Positions 8,192 to 15,953 of a stretch of DNA of 19,483 nt are shown here, in pieces. The notes beneath the pieces were generated by a model that was not told the DNA's origin, did not search any database, and saw only the letters and a program-made list of their open reading frames with translations. How positions within the stretch are numbered: position 1 is the stretch's first letter; each line of letters opens with the position of its first letter. The position numbers and the translations under genes were made by a program. Source of the stretch: an uncultured Flammeovirgaceae bacterium (GTDB taxonomy: Bacteria > Bacteroidota > Bacteroidia > Cytophagales > Cyclobacteriaceae); contig CAMLLI010000002.1 of NCBI GenBank assembly GCA_946480685.1, forward strand, positions 1 to 19,483, given 5' to 3'.

Positions 8192-11100
8192 TTAAAAAGT
8201 GATCTGAACGCCACCCAGAAATGTTCTGGCTGCCGGATATACCAGGTTGTCTACACCAATGGCTGTATTGGATCCTCCGAAGGAATTTACTTCCGGATCG
8301 AAGCCACTATAGTTGGTAACGGTGAACAGGTTATTGGCACTGATATATACTCTGGCGCGATTGATACCTTTGATCTCCGGCAGTGTATAGCCGAGCGATA
8401 TATTCTTGCAGCGCAGGTACGAACCATCTTCTACAAAGCGATCGCTGATTGGCAAACGTCCGCCGGGATAACCACCTACATATTCGTTGTTCGGATTATC
8501 GGGTGTCCAATGGTTAGCAGTTTCTTTTAAGAGGTTACGCTGTCCTAAAGGATTCTCGAATGAATAGCGGCTCAGGTTATAGATATCATTTCCATAGCTG
8601 CCCGACAGGAAAATACTGAAGTCAAAATTCTTATAGCGAAGGTTGGAAGAGAATCCGAAAATAAAGTCAGGATTTGGATTACCGGTGATCACCTGGTCGG
8701 CCGCGGTAATGGTTCCATCACCACTGAAATCTTTTACTTTCGGGCCACCGGTGCGACCGTCTGATCCGGGAAGAAACGCTTCACCCGTCTGGTACACGCC
8801 ATCAAACAGGTATGTTTTAAACAACCCCAACGGAGAGCCTACGCGCAGAATGGTATAGTTGGTAACAAAGCGTTCTGTTGTCGTTCCTCCATCCAGGTCT
8901 AGCACCTTGTTCCTGTTAAAGGTTGCATTGGCCGATACATTCCACTGCACAGCACCATCCAGTACACGGGCATTCACGGCAAGCTCTAGTCCTTTATTTT
9001 CCAGTTCAGCATAGTTACCGGTAATGCTGCTATAGCCTGACGACAGCGGCAACGATTTTACATAGAGCAGGTCCCGGGTATTCTTCTTATAGACATCAGC
9101 AGTAAAATTCAGTCTGTTGTCCAACACGCTTATATCAAGACCAATATTTAGCTGCGTTGATTTTTCCCATCGCAGGTCGGGGTTGGCAATACGATCCGGA
9201 TTTATACCGGTAGTATATACGTGATCAAATTGATAATCGCTCCCTGATGAAGAAACTGTCGCCAGCGATTGGTATGCGCTGAGCGCCCCGGAGTTACCAG
9301 TCAATCCATAGCTACCGCGGAGTTTCAGATCGCTGAACAGATTAACATTCTGCATGAAGCTCTCTTCGATGATACGCCACCCTGCCGCCACAGCGGGGAA
9401 GAAACCATACTTATGATTAGCACCGAATTTACTCGAACCATCTACACGTGCTGTAAAGTCTACGAAGTACTTGTCTTTGAAACCATAGTTTACGCGTCCC
9501 ATATAGGAGTCCAGACGCTCGGAAGACCGACTGCTGTTCACCGTACGGTTAGCCGCCAGTTGCAACGCTTCGTTTTTAGTGGCATCGTTCGGGAAGCCGT
9601 TGGCGTTGATCCGATTCGCATTATACATGTTACTTTGTGTAGCAAATACACCGGTAAATTTCAATGAGTGTTGTTCGGCAAATGTCTTCGAATAGGTAAG
9701 TATACTTTCATGCAGCAATACCGTGTTATTCGAGTTTGTTTTGGAAGCTGTACCTGAATTTGCATTCAGATCGTTTTTTGCAATGATATAGAGTGGAGAA
9801 TAATAATCGTTCAGGTTGCTTTGCAGATCAACGTTGAAGGAAGCGCGATACGTCAGTCCTTCCAGTAATTTTGCTTCACCATATAAATTTACCAACGTGC
9901 GTTTTAAAGCCGTACGATTTAACACTTCTGCAAGTCCAAGCGGGTTGGTTACTTCGCGGTAGCGTCCATCGCGCTGCTCTCCGAACGGATATATAGTTCC
10001 GTCTGCACGATACGGTTGCAACGTTGGCGGTGCTCCTATAGCAGCACCTACAATGCTGTTGAGAATTGCACCTGCATCTATATCCGTAGCTCCCGTGGTG
10101 ATACCTTTGTTGACCGAGTAACTGCCAAGTATACTGGTTCCGAATTTTATACGATCACTGATGCGGTGATCGAGATTCAATCGCAGGGAGTAACGTGTAA
10201 AGTTAGAGTTGATGATTATACCATCCTGGTTGAAGTAGTTGGTAGACAGCGCGAGCTGTGTCTTATCATTGCCACCACTGATCGAAAGCTGATGATTCTG
10301 AATGGGTGCCTTGCGAAAGACGAGATCCTGATAATCTACTCCCTGTCCTTCAGCAGCGGGGTCTGTATATATAGCGGTTTTATATATTTCATTCTCAAGC
10401 TGCGCAAACTCGGATGCACGGAGCACATCAATCGTCTTGGTTACTTCCTGTACACCGTAGTATCCATCGTACATAACGCGTGTCGATCCGCTCTGACCAC
10501 GCTTGGTGGTGATGAGTACTACACCATTCGCACCGCGTGATCCATAGATTGCTGTGGCCGATGCATCTTTCAACACTTCTACCGACTCAATATCACTTGG
10601 ATTTATAGTGGACAACGGACTCACTTCGTTCACGCCACCGCTATTGGAAATCTGTATACCATCCACTATATATAGCGGCTCCGATGTTCCGTTAATGGAG
10701 TTTGTGCCGCGTACCCGTACACTGATGTTTCCTCCGGGAGCAGATGAATTCTGTGTGATCTGCACGCCTGCCATACGTGCCTGTAAACCTTGTGCCACGT
10801 TGGTTACCGGAGTTTGTACAATGTCTTCCGCTTTAACAGAGGCTATAGCACCGGTTGTTTCCACTTTTCGTTGTGTACCATAACCGACCACCACAACTTC
10901 ACTCAGCGTTTTAATATCCGGAGTTAAGGTTATGTCAATTACGGTTCTCTCACCAATCGTAACTTCTTCCGTGTTATACCCGATGAATGAGACAACGAGT
11001 ATATCAGTAGCCGTTACGTTGTCCAGTATATATTGTCCATCCGCATCGGTAACGCTTCCCTTTGAAGTACCCCTTACGAGTACATTAACACCAGGCAGCG

Positions 11101-11230
11101 GATCGTTTGTCTCGGATAGTACCTTGCCTTTTACAGCGAAGGTTTGTGCGCATACAGTTGACCAACTCATCAGCATGGTTAGTGTTACCATGAAGTAAGC
11201 GGACAGAGTAAACAATTTTTTCATAGGCAT
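8192..11230 (-). CDS. SusC/RagA-family TonB-dependent outer-membrane transporter
   Basis: This 1012-residue TonB-dependent porin should import oligosaccharide across the outer membrane with the adjacent SusD. The signal peptide (1-29) ends in VCAQ. A carboxypeptidase-D regulatory-like domain follows (about 32-103, with GVNVLVRGTSKGSVTDADG), then the TonB-box region SEVVVVGYGTQRK (110-122) and the plug domain with SRGANGVVLITTKRG (231-245). The rest is beta-barrel, ending in the outer-membrane signature VQITF with terminal Phe. There is no STN domain between the signal peptide and the CarboxypepD domain, so FecR/sigma-factor transduction is not expected, which suits control by the neighbouring LacI-type protein. 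Two ATGs are possible (11230 and 11224); MKKLF from the second is the more usual beginning. It is the first gene of operon 1. Confidence 0.96.
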   Translation of the reverse strand: MPMKKLFTLSAYFMVTLTMLMSWSTVCAQTFAVKGKVLSETNDPLPGVNVLVRGTSKGSVTDADGQYILDNVTATDILVVSFIGYNTEEVTIGERTVIDITLTPDIKTLSEVVVVGYGTQRKVETTGAIASVKAEDIVQTPVTNVAQGLQARMAGVQITQNSSAPGGNISVRVRGTNSINGTSEPLYIVDGIQISNSGGVNEVSPLSTINPSDIESVEVLKDASATAIYGSRGANGVVLITTKRGQSGSTRVMYDGYYGVQEVTKTIDVLRASEFAQLENEIYKTAIYTDPAAEGQGVDYQDLVFRKAPIQNHQLSISGGNDKTQLALSTNYFNQDGIIINSNFTRYSLRLNLDHRISDRIKFGTSILGSYSVNKGITTGATDIDAGAILNSIVGAAIGAPPTLQPYRADGTIYPFGEQRDGRYREVTNPLGLAEVLNRTALKRTLVNLYGEAKLLEGLTYRASFNVDLQSNLNDYYSPLYIIAKNDLNANSGTASKTNSNNTVLLHESILTYSKTFAEQHSLKFTGVFATQSNMYNANRINANGFPNDATKNEALQLAANRTVNSSRSSERLDSYMGRVNYGFKDKYFVDFTARVDGSSKFGANHKYGFFPAVAAGWRIIEESFMQNVNLFSDLKLRGSYGLTGNSGALSAYQSLATVSSSGSDYQFDHVYTTGINPDRIANPDLRWEKSTQLNIGLDISVLDNRLNFTADVYKKNTRDLLYVKSLPLSSGYSSITGNYAELENKGLELAVNARVLDGAVQWNVSANATFNRNKVLDLDGGTTTERFVTNYTILRVGSPLGLFKTYLFDGVYQTGEAFLPGSDGRTGGPKVKDFSGDGTITAADQVITGNPNPDFIFGFSSNLRYKNFDFSIFLSGSYGNDIYNLSRYSFENPLGQRNLLKETANHWTPDNPNNEYVGGYPGGRLPISDRFVEDGSYLRCKNISLGYTLPEIKGINRARVYISANNLFTVTNYSGFDPEVNSFGGSNTAIGVDNLVYPAARTFLGGVQITF

Positions 11231-11244
11231 TTGATTTGGTGCCG

Positions 11245-11275
11245 GAAAAATACCAGTTGCACCATTCCGCGCAAT
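11245..11275 (-). promoter_or_regulatory. Candidate promoter of operon 1 (susC)
   Basis: On the minus strand ATTG (11275-11272) is followed by 19 bases and TATTTTTC (11252-11245). This matches the Bacteroidota pattern TTTG-N19/21-TAnnTTTG with one mismatch in each element. It would give a very short leader before the ATG at 11230, which weakens the call. A second -7-like element, TACTTTTC, lies farther upstream but has no matching -33 element. Confidence 0.35.
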
Positions 11276-11306
11276 AACAAACGATTGAAAAGTAGGAACA
11301 GGAAGT

Positions 11307-11330
11307 ACCGGGAACGCTTTCGCAACCGGT
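11307..11330. promoter_or_regulatory. Imperfect dyad upstream of susC, possible second operator
   Basis: ACCGG at 11307-11311 and CCGGT at 11326-11330 are inverted around a 14-base centre, with inner CG pairs also symmetric (7 of 12 positions per half match). It lies about 30 bases upstream of the proposed susC -33 element. The inner GTTGCGAAAG (minus strand) resembles the GTTGCAAAG half of the stronger dyad at 11363. Weak, but placed where a regulator could act on operon 1. Confidence 0.25.
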
Positions 11331-11362
11331 CACGATATTTCCTGAGTAGCGGCTGACCGACT

Positions 11363-11378
11363 TTGCAACGGTTTGCAA
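11363..11378. promoter_or_regulatory. Probable LacI-type operator
   Basis: TTGCAA, then CGGT, then TTGCAA forms a 16-base dyad with perfect 6-base arms. LacI-family operators are typically dyads of this size with TGCAA-like arms around a GC-containing centre. The site covers the -33 element of the regulator's own promoter, so binding should block that promoter. It lies in the intergenic region shared with operon 1. Binding is inference. Confidence 0.6.
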
Positions 11379-11403
11379 GTGTGTTTCGAGATGACTATTT
11401 TTT
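11372..11403 (+). promoter_or_regulatory. Promoter of the LacI-family regulator
   Basis: TTTG (11372-11375), exactly 20 bases, then TATTTTTT (11396-11403) matches the Bacteroidota primary-sigma pattern TTTG-N19/21-TAnnTTTG in all but the last base. Transcription would start near 11410. That places the TTG at 11373 and the ATG at 11391 upstream of the transcript start and leaves the ATG at 11424, behind CGGGG, as the probable start. Confidence 0.6.
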
Positions 11404-11423
11404 CAGAAATATTCGGTTCGGGG

Positions 11424-12593
11424 ATGATCAAATGTGTTAAATGCAGCGAGGTTGATGCCATCGCAAAAGCCGGCATCATACGCGGGAAGCAGCGTTATTA
11501 CTGTGGCCGGTGTGACTATTACTTTACACTTCCTGCTGCCGAAGTCTCACTGACTGCTACGCCTTCAAAGAAACATCAGCCCACGATTGTAGATATAGCG
11601 CGCGAACTTCAGATTTCAAAATCAACTGTATCGCGTGCCCTTCATGGACACTCTGACATTAATGAGGAAACACGCAAGGCTGTGCTTGATGTAGCCAAGA
11701 AGCTGGACTATCAACCCAACCTGCTCGCATACGGACTCGCTAAAAGTAAAAGTCTTACGATCGGTATCATCGTTCCGGAGTTTATCAATAGTTTTTTCCC
11801 GTATGTAATTATAGGGGCACAGGAAATTGCAAACCCTGCCGGCTATCACGTACTGATCTGTCAGTCCAATGAATCGTATCAAACCGAAATTGATAACACC
11901 AATGTACTGATGTCAAGCCGTGTGGATGGTATATTAGCATCCCTTACGGGGAAGACTCCCAACGTTGATCACTTCAAAAAATTCGAGCGTGCCGGTATTC
12001 CTATAGTATATTTCAATCGCGTCACTACCGATGTGTGTGCATCCAAAGTAATTGTCGATGATTATGATGGTGCTTACCAGGGAGTGACCCATCTTATTCA
12101 AAACGGGTGCAAGCGCATTGCCCATATAGCGGGACCGCAGAATTTACAAATCTGTCGCGACAGACTGCAAGGGTATAAAGATGCGCTGTTACATCACGGC
12201 ATGGAGCTGAATGAGTCTCTCATTATATACCATGATCTGAATCCGGAAAGTGCTTTGCATTGTGCGCAGCATTTACTGGATGTACCGGATCGTCCGGATG
12301 GGTTGTTTGCGTTGAATGATCCCGCTGCTATAGCCACCATGCAGGTGGCAAAAGAAAAAGGGATTCGTATACCGGATGAACTCGCAGTGGTAGGTTTTAG
12401 TAACGAACCAACCTCTGCGCTGGTTGAACCAAGTCTTACGACCCTGGCTCAACCGATGGCAGAAATTGGCAAAACCGCTGTTAATCTTTTATTCAAACAA
12501 ATGAACGATACGTCAGACTGTTTTATACCGGAGACTAAAATTCTGAAGACCACGCTGATCGTTCGCAAGTCATCGCTGAAGCGACAGTTCTGA
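11424..12593 (+). CDS. LacI-family transcriptional regulator with N-terminal zinc-ribbon-like domain
   Basis: This 389-residue DNA-binding regulator is read from the ATG at 11424; the frame stays open to a TTG at 11373, but the promoter argues against those longer forms. Residues 1-36 form a CxxC-x19-CxxC module (Cys4, Cys7, Cys27, Cys30; CGRCDYYFTLP) like the zinc ribbon of transposase InsA-type proteins. The LacI helix-turn-helix follows at 54-79 (TIVDIARELQISKSTVSRAL), then the hinge with NLLAYGLAKSKS and the periplasmic-binding-protein-like ligand domain (about 111-383), including GIIVPEF and PDGLFALNDPAAI. Ordinary family members are about 330-350 residues, so the extra length is the cysteine module. 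The gene is divergent from operon 1 and its product is its likely sugar-responsive regulator; autoregulation is suggested by the dyad on its promoter. The LacI call is firm; metal binding is inferred. Confidence 0.93.
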   Translation: MIKCVKCSEVDAIAKAGIIRGKQRYYCGRCDYYFTLPAAEVSLTATPSKKHQPTIVDIARELQISKSTVSRALHGHSDINEETRKAVLDVAKKLDYQPNLLAYGLAKSKSLTIGIIVPEFINSFFPYVIIGAQEIANPAGYHVLICQSNESYQTEIDNTNVLMSSRVDGILASLTGKTPNVDHFKKFERAGIPIVYFNRVTTDVCASKVIVDDYDGAYQGVTHLIQNGCKRIAHIAGPQNLQICRDRLQGYKDALLHHGMELNESLIIYHDLNPESALHCAQHLLDVPDRPDGLFALNDPAAIATMQVAKEKGIRIPDELAVVGFSNEPTSALVEPSLTTLAQPMAEIGKTAVNLLFKQMNDTSDCFIPETKILKTTLIVRKSSLKRQF

Positions 12594-12612
12594 TATATCC
12601 TGTATATTTATA

Positions 12613-13071
12613 CTATTGGACTTTGTTAAAGGTAAATTTCCAGTTACCGGATACGGAAGCCTGTCTCCCTGCTTCTGATTCGTCCTCATAGGTAAATTCC
12701 ATAACAAGGGTTGTTTCGGTTACACTATATTTTATGCTTACGTCATCTTCGCGGATGAGATATGCAGCAGGATCACGCTCATCAAATGAGAAGCGTCCTC
12801 CGAACTCCGATACCCACGGACTGTACTCGGGATTACCGGTTAAGGTATAGTGCACACTCGCGGCCGTGTTTGCCGTGATGGCGAGCGTAAAATCATCAAA
12901 CTCATTTTGCGCGACTTCGTCCAGGGATACCGTTGTGGCTTTCCATGAGCCCTTCAGTTTTTCAATTTGCTGCTCGGTCACCGAGGCTTCCGTGTCATCA
13001 TCGCTGCTGCAACTGGTATAGCACAGTGTAGCAAGCAACAATATTGCAAGGATAGTATATTTTGATTTCAT
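12613..13071 (-). CDS. Small lipocalin-like lipoprotein, function unknown
   Basis: This 152-residue protein has a lipoprotein signal peptide ending in CYTSC (Cys21) followed by SSDDD, an acidic stretch typical of surface-exported Bacteroidota lipoproteins. KLKGSWKATTVSLDE (about 39-53) and the terminal GNWKFTFNK resemble the opening and closing strands of lipocalin-like beta-barrel domains found in this phylum. The region between is beta-rich and acidic. No catalytic motif is visible. It is the last gene of operon 2, separated from the DUF4302 gene by 114 bases that contain a stem-loop, so it may be expressed at a different level from the others. Its end faces the regulator gene's end across 19 bases. 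A role as accessory binding protein is a guess. Confidence 0.75.
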   Translation of the reverse strand: MKSKYTILAILLLATLCYTSCSSDDDTEASVTEQQIEKLKGSWKATTVSLDEVAQNEFDDFTLAITANTAASVHYTLTGNPEYSPWVSEFGGRFSFDERDPAAYLIREDDVSIKYSVTETTLVMEFTYEDESEAGRQASVSGNWKFTFNKVQ

Positions 13072-13091
13072 AAGGCATGTATTTTCAAGTA

Positions 13092-13121
13092 AGTCTGCCC
13101 GGCTGTTATACCAGACAGACT
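13092..13121 (-). other. Stem-loop in the intergenic region of operon 2
   Basis: Read on the minus strand, AGTCTGTCTGG, an 8-base loop, then CCGGGCAGACT can form an 11-base-pair stem with two G-U wobbles. It lies in the 114-base gap between the DUF4302 gene and the small lipoprotein gene. No T-run follows (TACTTGAAAA), so it is a poor intrinsic terminator. An mRNA processing or stabilising hairpin, or a partial attenuator, is more likely. The rest of the gap shows no TTTG-type promoter. Confidence 0.5.
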
Positions 13122-13185
13122 CCCATTAACCTAAACCTACCGGAATGGTAAGTGTCTTTATATAGTTATACTAGTTATCAGTTTA

Positions 13186-14547
13186 CTAATTACCCAAATA
13201 GCCGGAGAACGAATACGCAGGGTCTTGTTCGCTGTAGAAACCGCTGATCAGATCAAATCCCCCCGCTATATATTCCAATCGGAATGTATCATCTTCAAAG
13301 TGTTGCAGGATGACGCGAAGATCAAACGTAATAACCTGTGCATTATCATTTGCACCTATACCGGTAAATTTTACCGAACCAGTCTCATCTATAGTGTATG
13401 AGAATACGAACTGAGCCAGGTAACGACTGGTAACGCCATCGCGTGTTTGCGCAATGATCACATCATAGTACATCAGTTTATTGATCGCGTCAAAGCCGAA
13501 ACTCATCTCCTGTAATGTAAGTTGGTACGGTCCCATGAGCATACCTTCGGCAGCTTCATTGTAAGCCTGGACAAAATCGTCAGACTGGCCTGGTAACCTG
13601 TTTTCTTCGGGCTTCGCCGGTACATATACCCGCTTATAACGTTGTCCTATTACGTCATGCAAGGGTATTGACGGATGAAACAGGAACGGCCCGGTATCAT
13701 TTACAAGTTCTACCGGTGCCGGGAGCTGTGCTATATATACTTCTTTGTCTGCATCCCAGTACAACTCCCGAAAGGTATGTCCATTAATGGAAGCCGGAGT
13801 TTTCAGTACTATACCTTGCAGGGAAAATGTAAACGGAGCGATAAACGTTTCGATCTTCGTTCCATCTGCCGACAGGTATTGCGCAGCGAATAACTTCCGG
13901 GCTACATCAACCGCTACCGGCACTACGGTGTTGCCGGGCAACTGCAGTTTCAATCCGCGGTTAGCATCGATATAGGTATTGGTATTCTGCAGCATGTGCA
14001 GTATATCATCGTTCAATATAGCGGCAGTTTCCGCTTCGCTTGCCTTCACTAAATATAGTTCGGTCTTATGCTTCAGTCCTTTCATTACAATGCTGTCGCC
14101 TGTTGTGCGTACGAACGTAAATTCAAAATCCGACAGCAGTCCTTCTCCTGTATGTCCTCCATTCACGTTTCCATCCGGATCGGCCGGCATGTGTATATAG
14201 GAATACGTATCGAACGTAAGTGTAGGCTTCTGAAGGGCTTTCAATACCCATGTACCCGCCATACTGTTGGCTGCGGTGGTGGCATTGAAATCTGAAACCA
14301 TTGTGACGTTACCATCTTCCTGGAAATCGAGGTAGTAAAAATAACCCGGACCCGCTTCAGTATATAAGGATGCTCTCCAGCCATGCGGAGCACTGTTCAG
14401 CAGTGTGCTGTATTCATTCAACGCCTGCTCTACACGCTCATCGGTAGATTCGTTGAATATCGTTTCATAGTCGTTGTCACAGGCTGCCGTGATCAGCATT
14501 GTGCCGACCGCCAGCAGTATATTGAGTGATCGTTTTATCGCTTTCAT
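13186..14547 (-). CDS. DUF4302-type lipoprotein
   Basis: This 453-residue exported lipoprotein has a signal peptide ending in LITAAC (Cys23). The start of the mature part, with NEYSTLLNSAPHGWRASLY (44-62) followed by YFYYLDFQEDGNVTM (69-83), is the pattern I associate with the DUF4302 family. The remainder is rich in beta strands (for example FEFTFVRTTGDSIVMKGLKHKT) without obvious catalytic residues. Members commonly sit beside a SusC/SusD pair and a zinc-metallopeptidase lipoprotein, exactly as here. Its role is unknown; a surface ligand-binding or scaffold subunit is plausible. It starts 18 bases after the metallopeptidase stop. The stop TAG is followed directly by an in-frame TAA. Confidence 0.82.
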   Translation of the reverse strand: MKAIKRSLNILLAVGTMLITAACDNDYETIFNESTDERVEQALNEYSTLLNSAPHGWRASLYTEAGPGYFYYLDFQEDGNVTMVSDFNATTAANSMAGTWVLKALQKPTLTFDTYSYIHMPADPDGNVNGGHTGEGLLSDFEFTFVRTTGDSIVMKGLKHKTELYLVKASEAETAAILNDDILHMLQNTNTYIDANRGLKLQLPGNTVVPVAVDVARKLFAAQYLSADGTKIETFIAPFTFSLQGIVLKTPASINGHTFRELYWDADKEVYIAQLPAPVELVNDTGPFLFHPSIPLHDVIGQRYKRVYVPAKPEENRLPGQSDDFVQAYNEAAEGMLMGPYQLTLQEMSFGFDAINKLMYYDVIIAQTRDGVTSRYLAQFVFSYTIDETGSVKFTGIGANDNAQVITFDLRVILQHFEDDTFRLEYIAGGFDLISGFYSEQDPAYSFSGYLGN

Positions 14548-14565
14548 ACGTTGTGATCGTAATTG

Positions 14566-15930
14566 TTAATTGCCCAGTATACCGTATGTATACCCTTCGT
14601 TCGGAGTACTTGCCGGGTAGAATCCTACCAGGTTACTGCCCGGACACGAGGTTCGCTCCCACTCGATCTTATAGGTATATCCGGCAAAGAAATCGAGGAT
14701 GTTAAAGGCGCCAAAGTCCTCGGCCAGCATCCGCCCGTTTTCATCGTTACCTACATATGCAAAACCAAAGACGTCATCCTCACTTCGGTATATTTCAAAG
14801 TAATAGTTAGCTACATAGTATATGCGCTCGCCCGGGCCGTTGGTGTGGTAATGTAACTGTAACGTCATCTGGTTTTCTGCGGAATAGAACAACCGGAAGT
14901 ATGTGTCCAATCCATATCCTTTGCGTGCCAGTATATTAAAGTCGGAGAAGAACGCAGTTGAAAATCCGGAAGGATAACTATAGAAGTTAAAATCAAAACG
15001 TATAGCTGTTGAGTCCTTTTCATATCCCCATATATCGAAGAGCGGTGTAGGCTCTTCTATTGGGTCACCGGGAGCAATTGCATTGATGGCTTCCTGTACT
15101 TTAGTCTGCAAGGCGTAGAAATCAATCTTATACTTTTCACGAAAGTATTCCACTACATATTGTTCTTTACGCTTTAACAAAGCGCGTGAGTTTGCATTGG
15201 TCTCACAGGCAAGGATTCGTTCATAACCTTCTTTACCCTCTACCAGCATGGTAGCAACCATCTCTACGAAATCCTCATCGGTACTGGCCATCGCATAGCT
15301 GGTGATGAAACCCCGTGCTCTTGCTTCTGCCAGCGACACCGAACTCCAGTTGGCCGTATAGTTACCGGCTGTTACTTCCTTGAACTCGGGTTGATAGGCT
15401 ATATTTTGATTCAGTATATGTCCGAACTCGTGCTGCACGGTATGGATCAACTGTTTTATATTTCCATTGTTGGCAGGATTGAAATCATTTACTACAAACA
15501 GCACAACCTTGCGTCCGCCTTCGGCTGTACCGATCGTCATCGATCCGTCATAATTATAGTTGGCACTACCTACCAGCAAAAACTGCTTAGGACAATACTT
15601 CTTAATGAAGTCAGACGCGGCAACCTGGTTATAGGTCTCGATCCAGACTTTCTTTACTACATCCATCACGCCCTGTACTTTGTTCACAGCGGGAGGTGTC
15701 AGGTTTTTATAGGGATCAAGTTCTGAATTGTCCCAACGATATTTTACCTGTATATTATAGGGCACGGTAAAATTACTGCGTAACCAATTGTCCAATTCAG
15801 TGGGTTCACGCTCATTATCATTGGTAACATAATCCGGATCTTTTCCATCGATATCGTTGTACGGATCATTACACGCTGAACCGGTAAGCAGCAGCAGTAT
15901 AAAAAGCGTAAGTATATTTTTATAGGCCAT
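14566..15930 (-). CDS. Putative zinc-binding metallopeptidase lipoprotein (PF15890-like)
   Basis: This 454-residue lipoprotein has a signal peptide ending in LTGSAC (Cys20). The zinc site is HTVQHEFGHILNQ, with His167, Glu168 and His171 forming HExxH. A downstream conserved segment, MASTDEDFVEMVATMLVEG (214-232), should supply the third ligand, probably Asp220 or Glu223. The N-terminal half before the active site and a beta-rich C-terminal domain (from about 290) match the layout of the Bacteroidota family of SusCD-linked putative zinc metallopeptidases. It probably acts at the cell surface or in the periplasm on peptides, or processes partner proteins. It lies 23 bases after the SusD stop and 18 bases before the DUF4302 gene, in the recurrent order for this cassette. 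Proteolytic activity is inferred from the intact motif. Confidence 0.88.
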   Translation of the reverse strand: MAYKNILTLFILLLLTGSACNDPYNDIDGKDPDYVTNDNEREPTELDNWLRSNFTVPYNIQVKYRWDNSELDPYKNLTPPAVNKVQGVMDVVKKVWIETYNQVAASDFIKKYCPKQFLLVGSANYNYDGSMTIGTAEGGRKVVLFVVNDFNPANNGNIKQLIHTVQHEFGHILNQNIAYQPEFKEVTAGNYTANWSSVSLAEARARGFITSYAMASTDEDFVEMVATMLVEGKEGYERILACETNANSRALLKRKEQYVVEYFREKYKIDFYALQTKVQEAINAIAPGDPIEEPTPLFDIWGYEKDSTAIRFDFNFYSYPSGFSTAFFSDFNILARKGYGLDTYFRLFYSAENQMTLQLHYHTNGPGERIYYVANYYFEIYRSEDDVFGFAYVGNDENGRMLAEDFGAFNILDFFAGYTYKIEWERTSCPGSNLVGFYPASTPNEGYTYGILGN

Positions 15931-15953
15931 AGTTCTTTCGGATTTAATAGTAC

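Noticed and set aside
10016..10540. Open frame of 174 codons on the plus strand
   Set aside because: It is antisense to the plug/barrel region of SusC and has no recognisable domain.
11373..11423. Longer regulator protein starting at TTG 11373 or ATG 11391
   Set aside because: The TTG lies inside the proposed operator and -33 element, and the ATG at 11391 precedes the -7 element. The residues between show no domain, whereas MIKCVKC at 11424 begins the cysteine module.
12602..12613. GTATA-TT-TATAC dyad as terminator
   Set aside because: It has only five A/T-rich pairs plus a two-base loop, no U-tract, and TATA-type dyads are abundant throughout this sequence.
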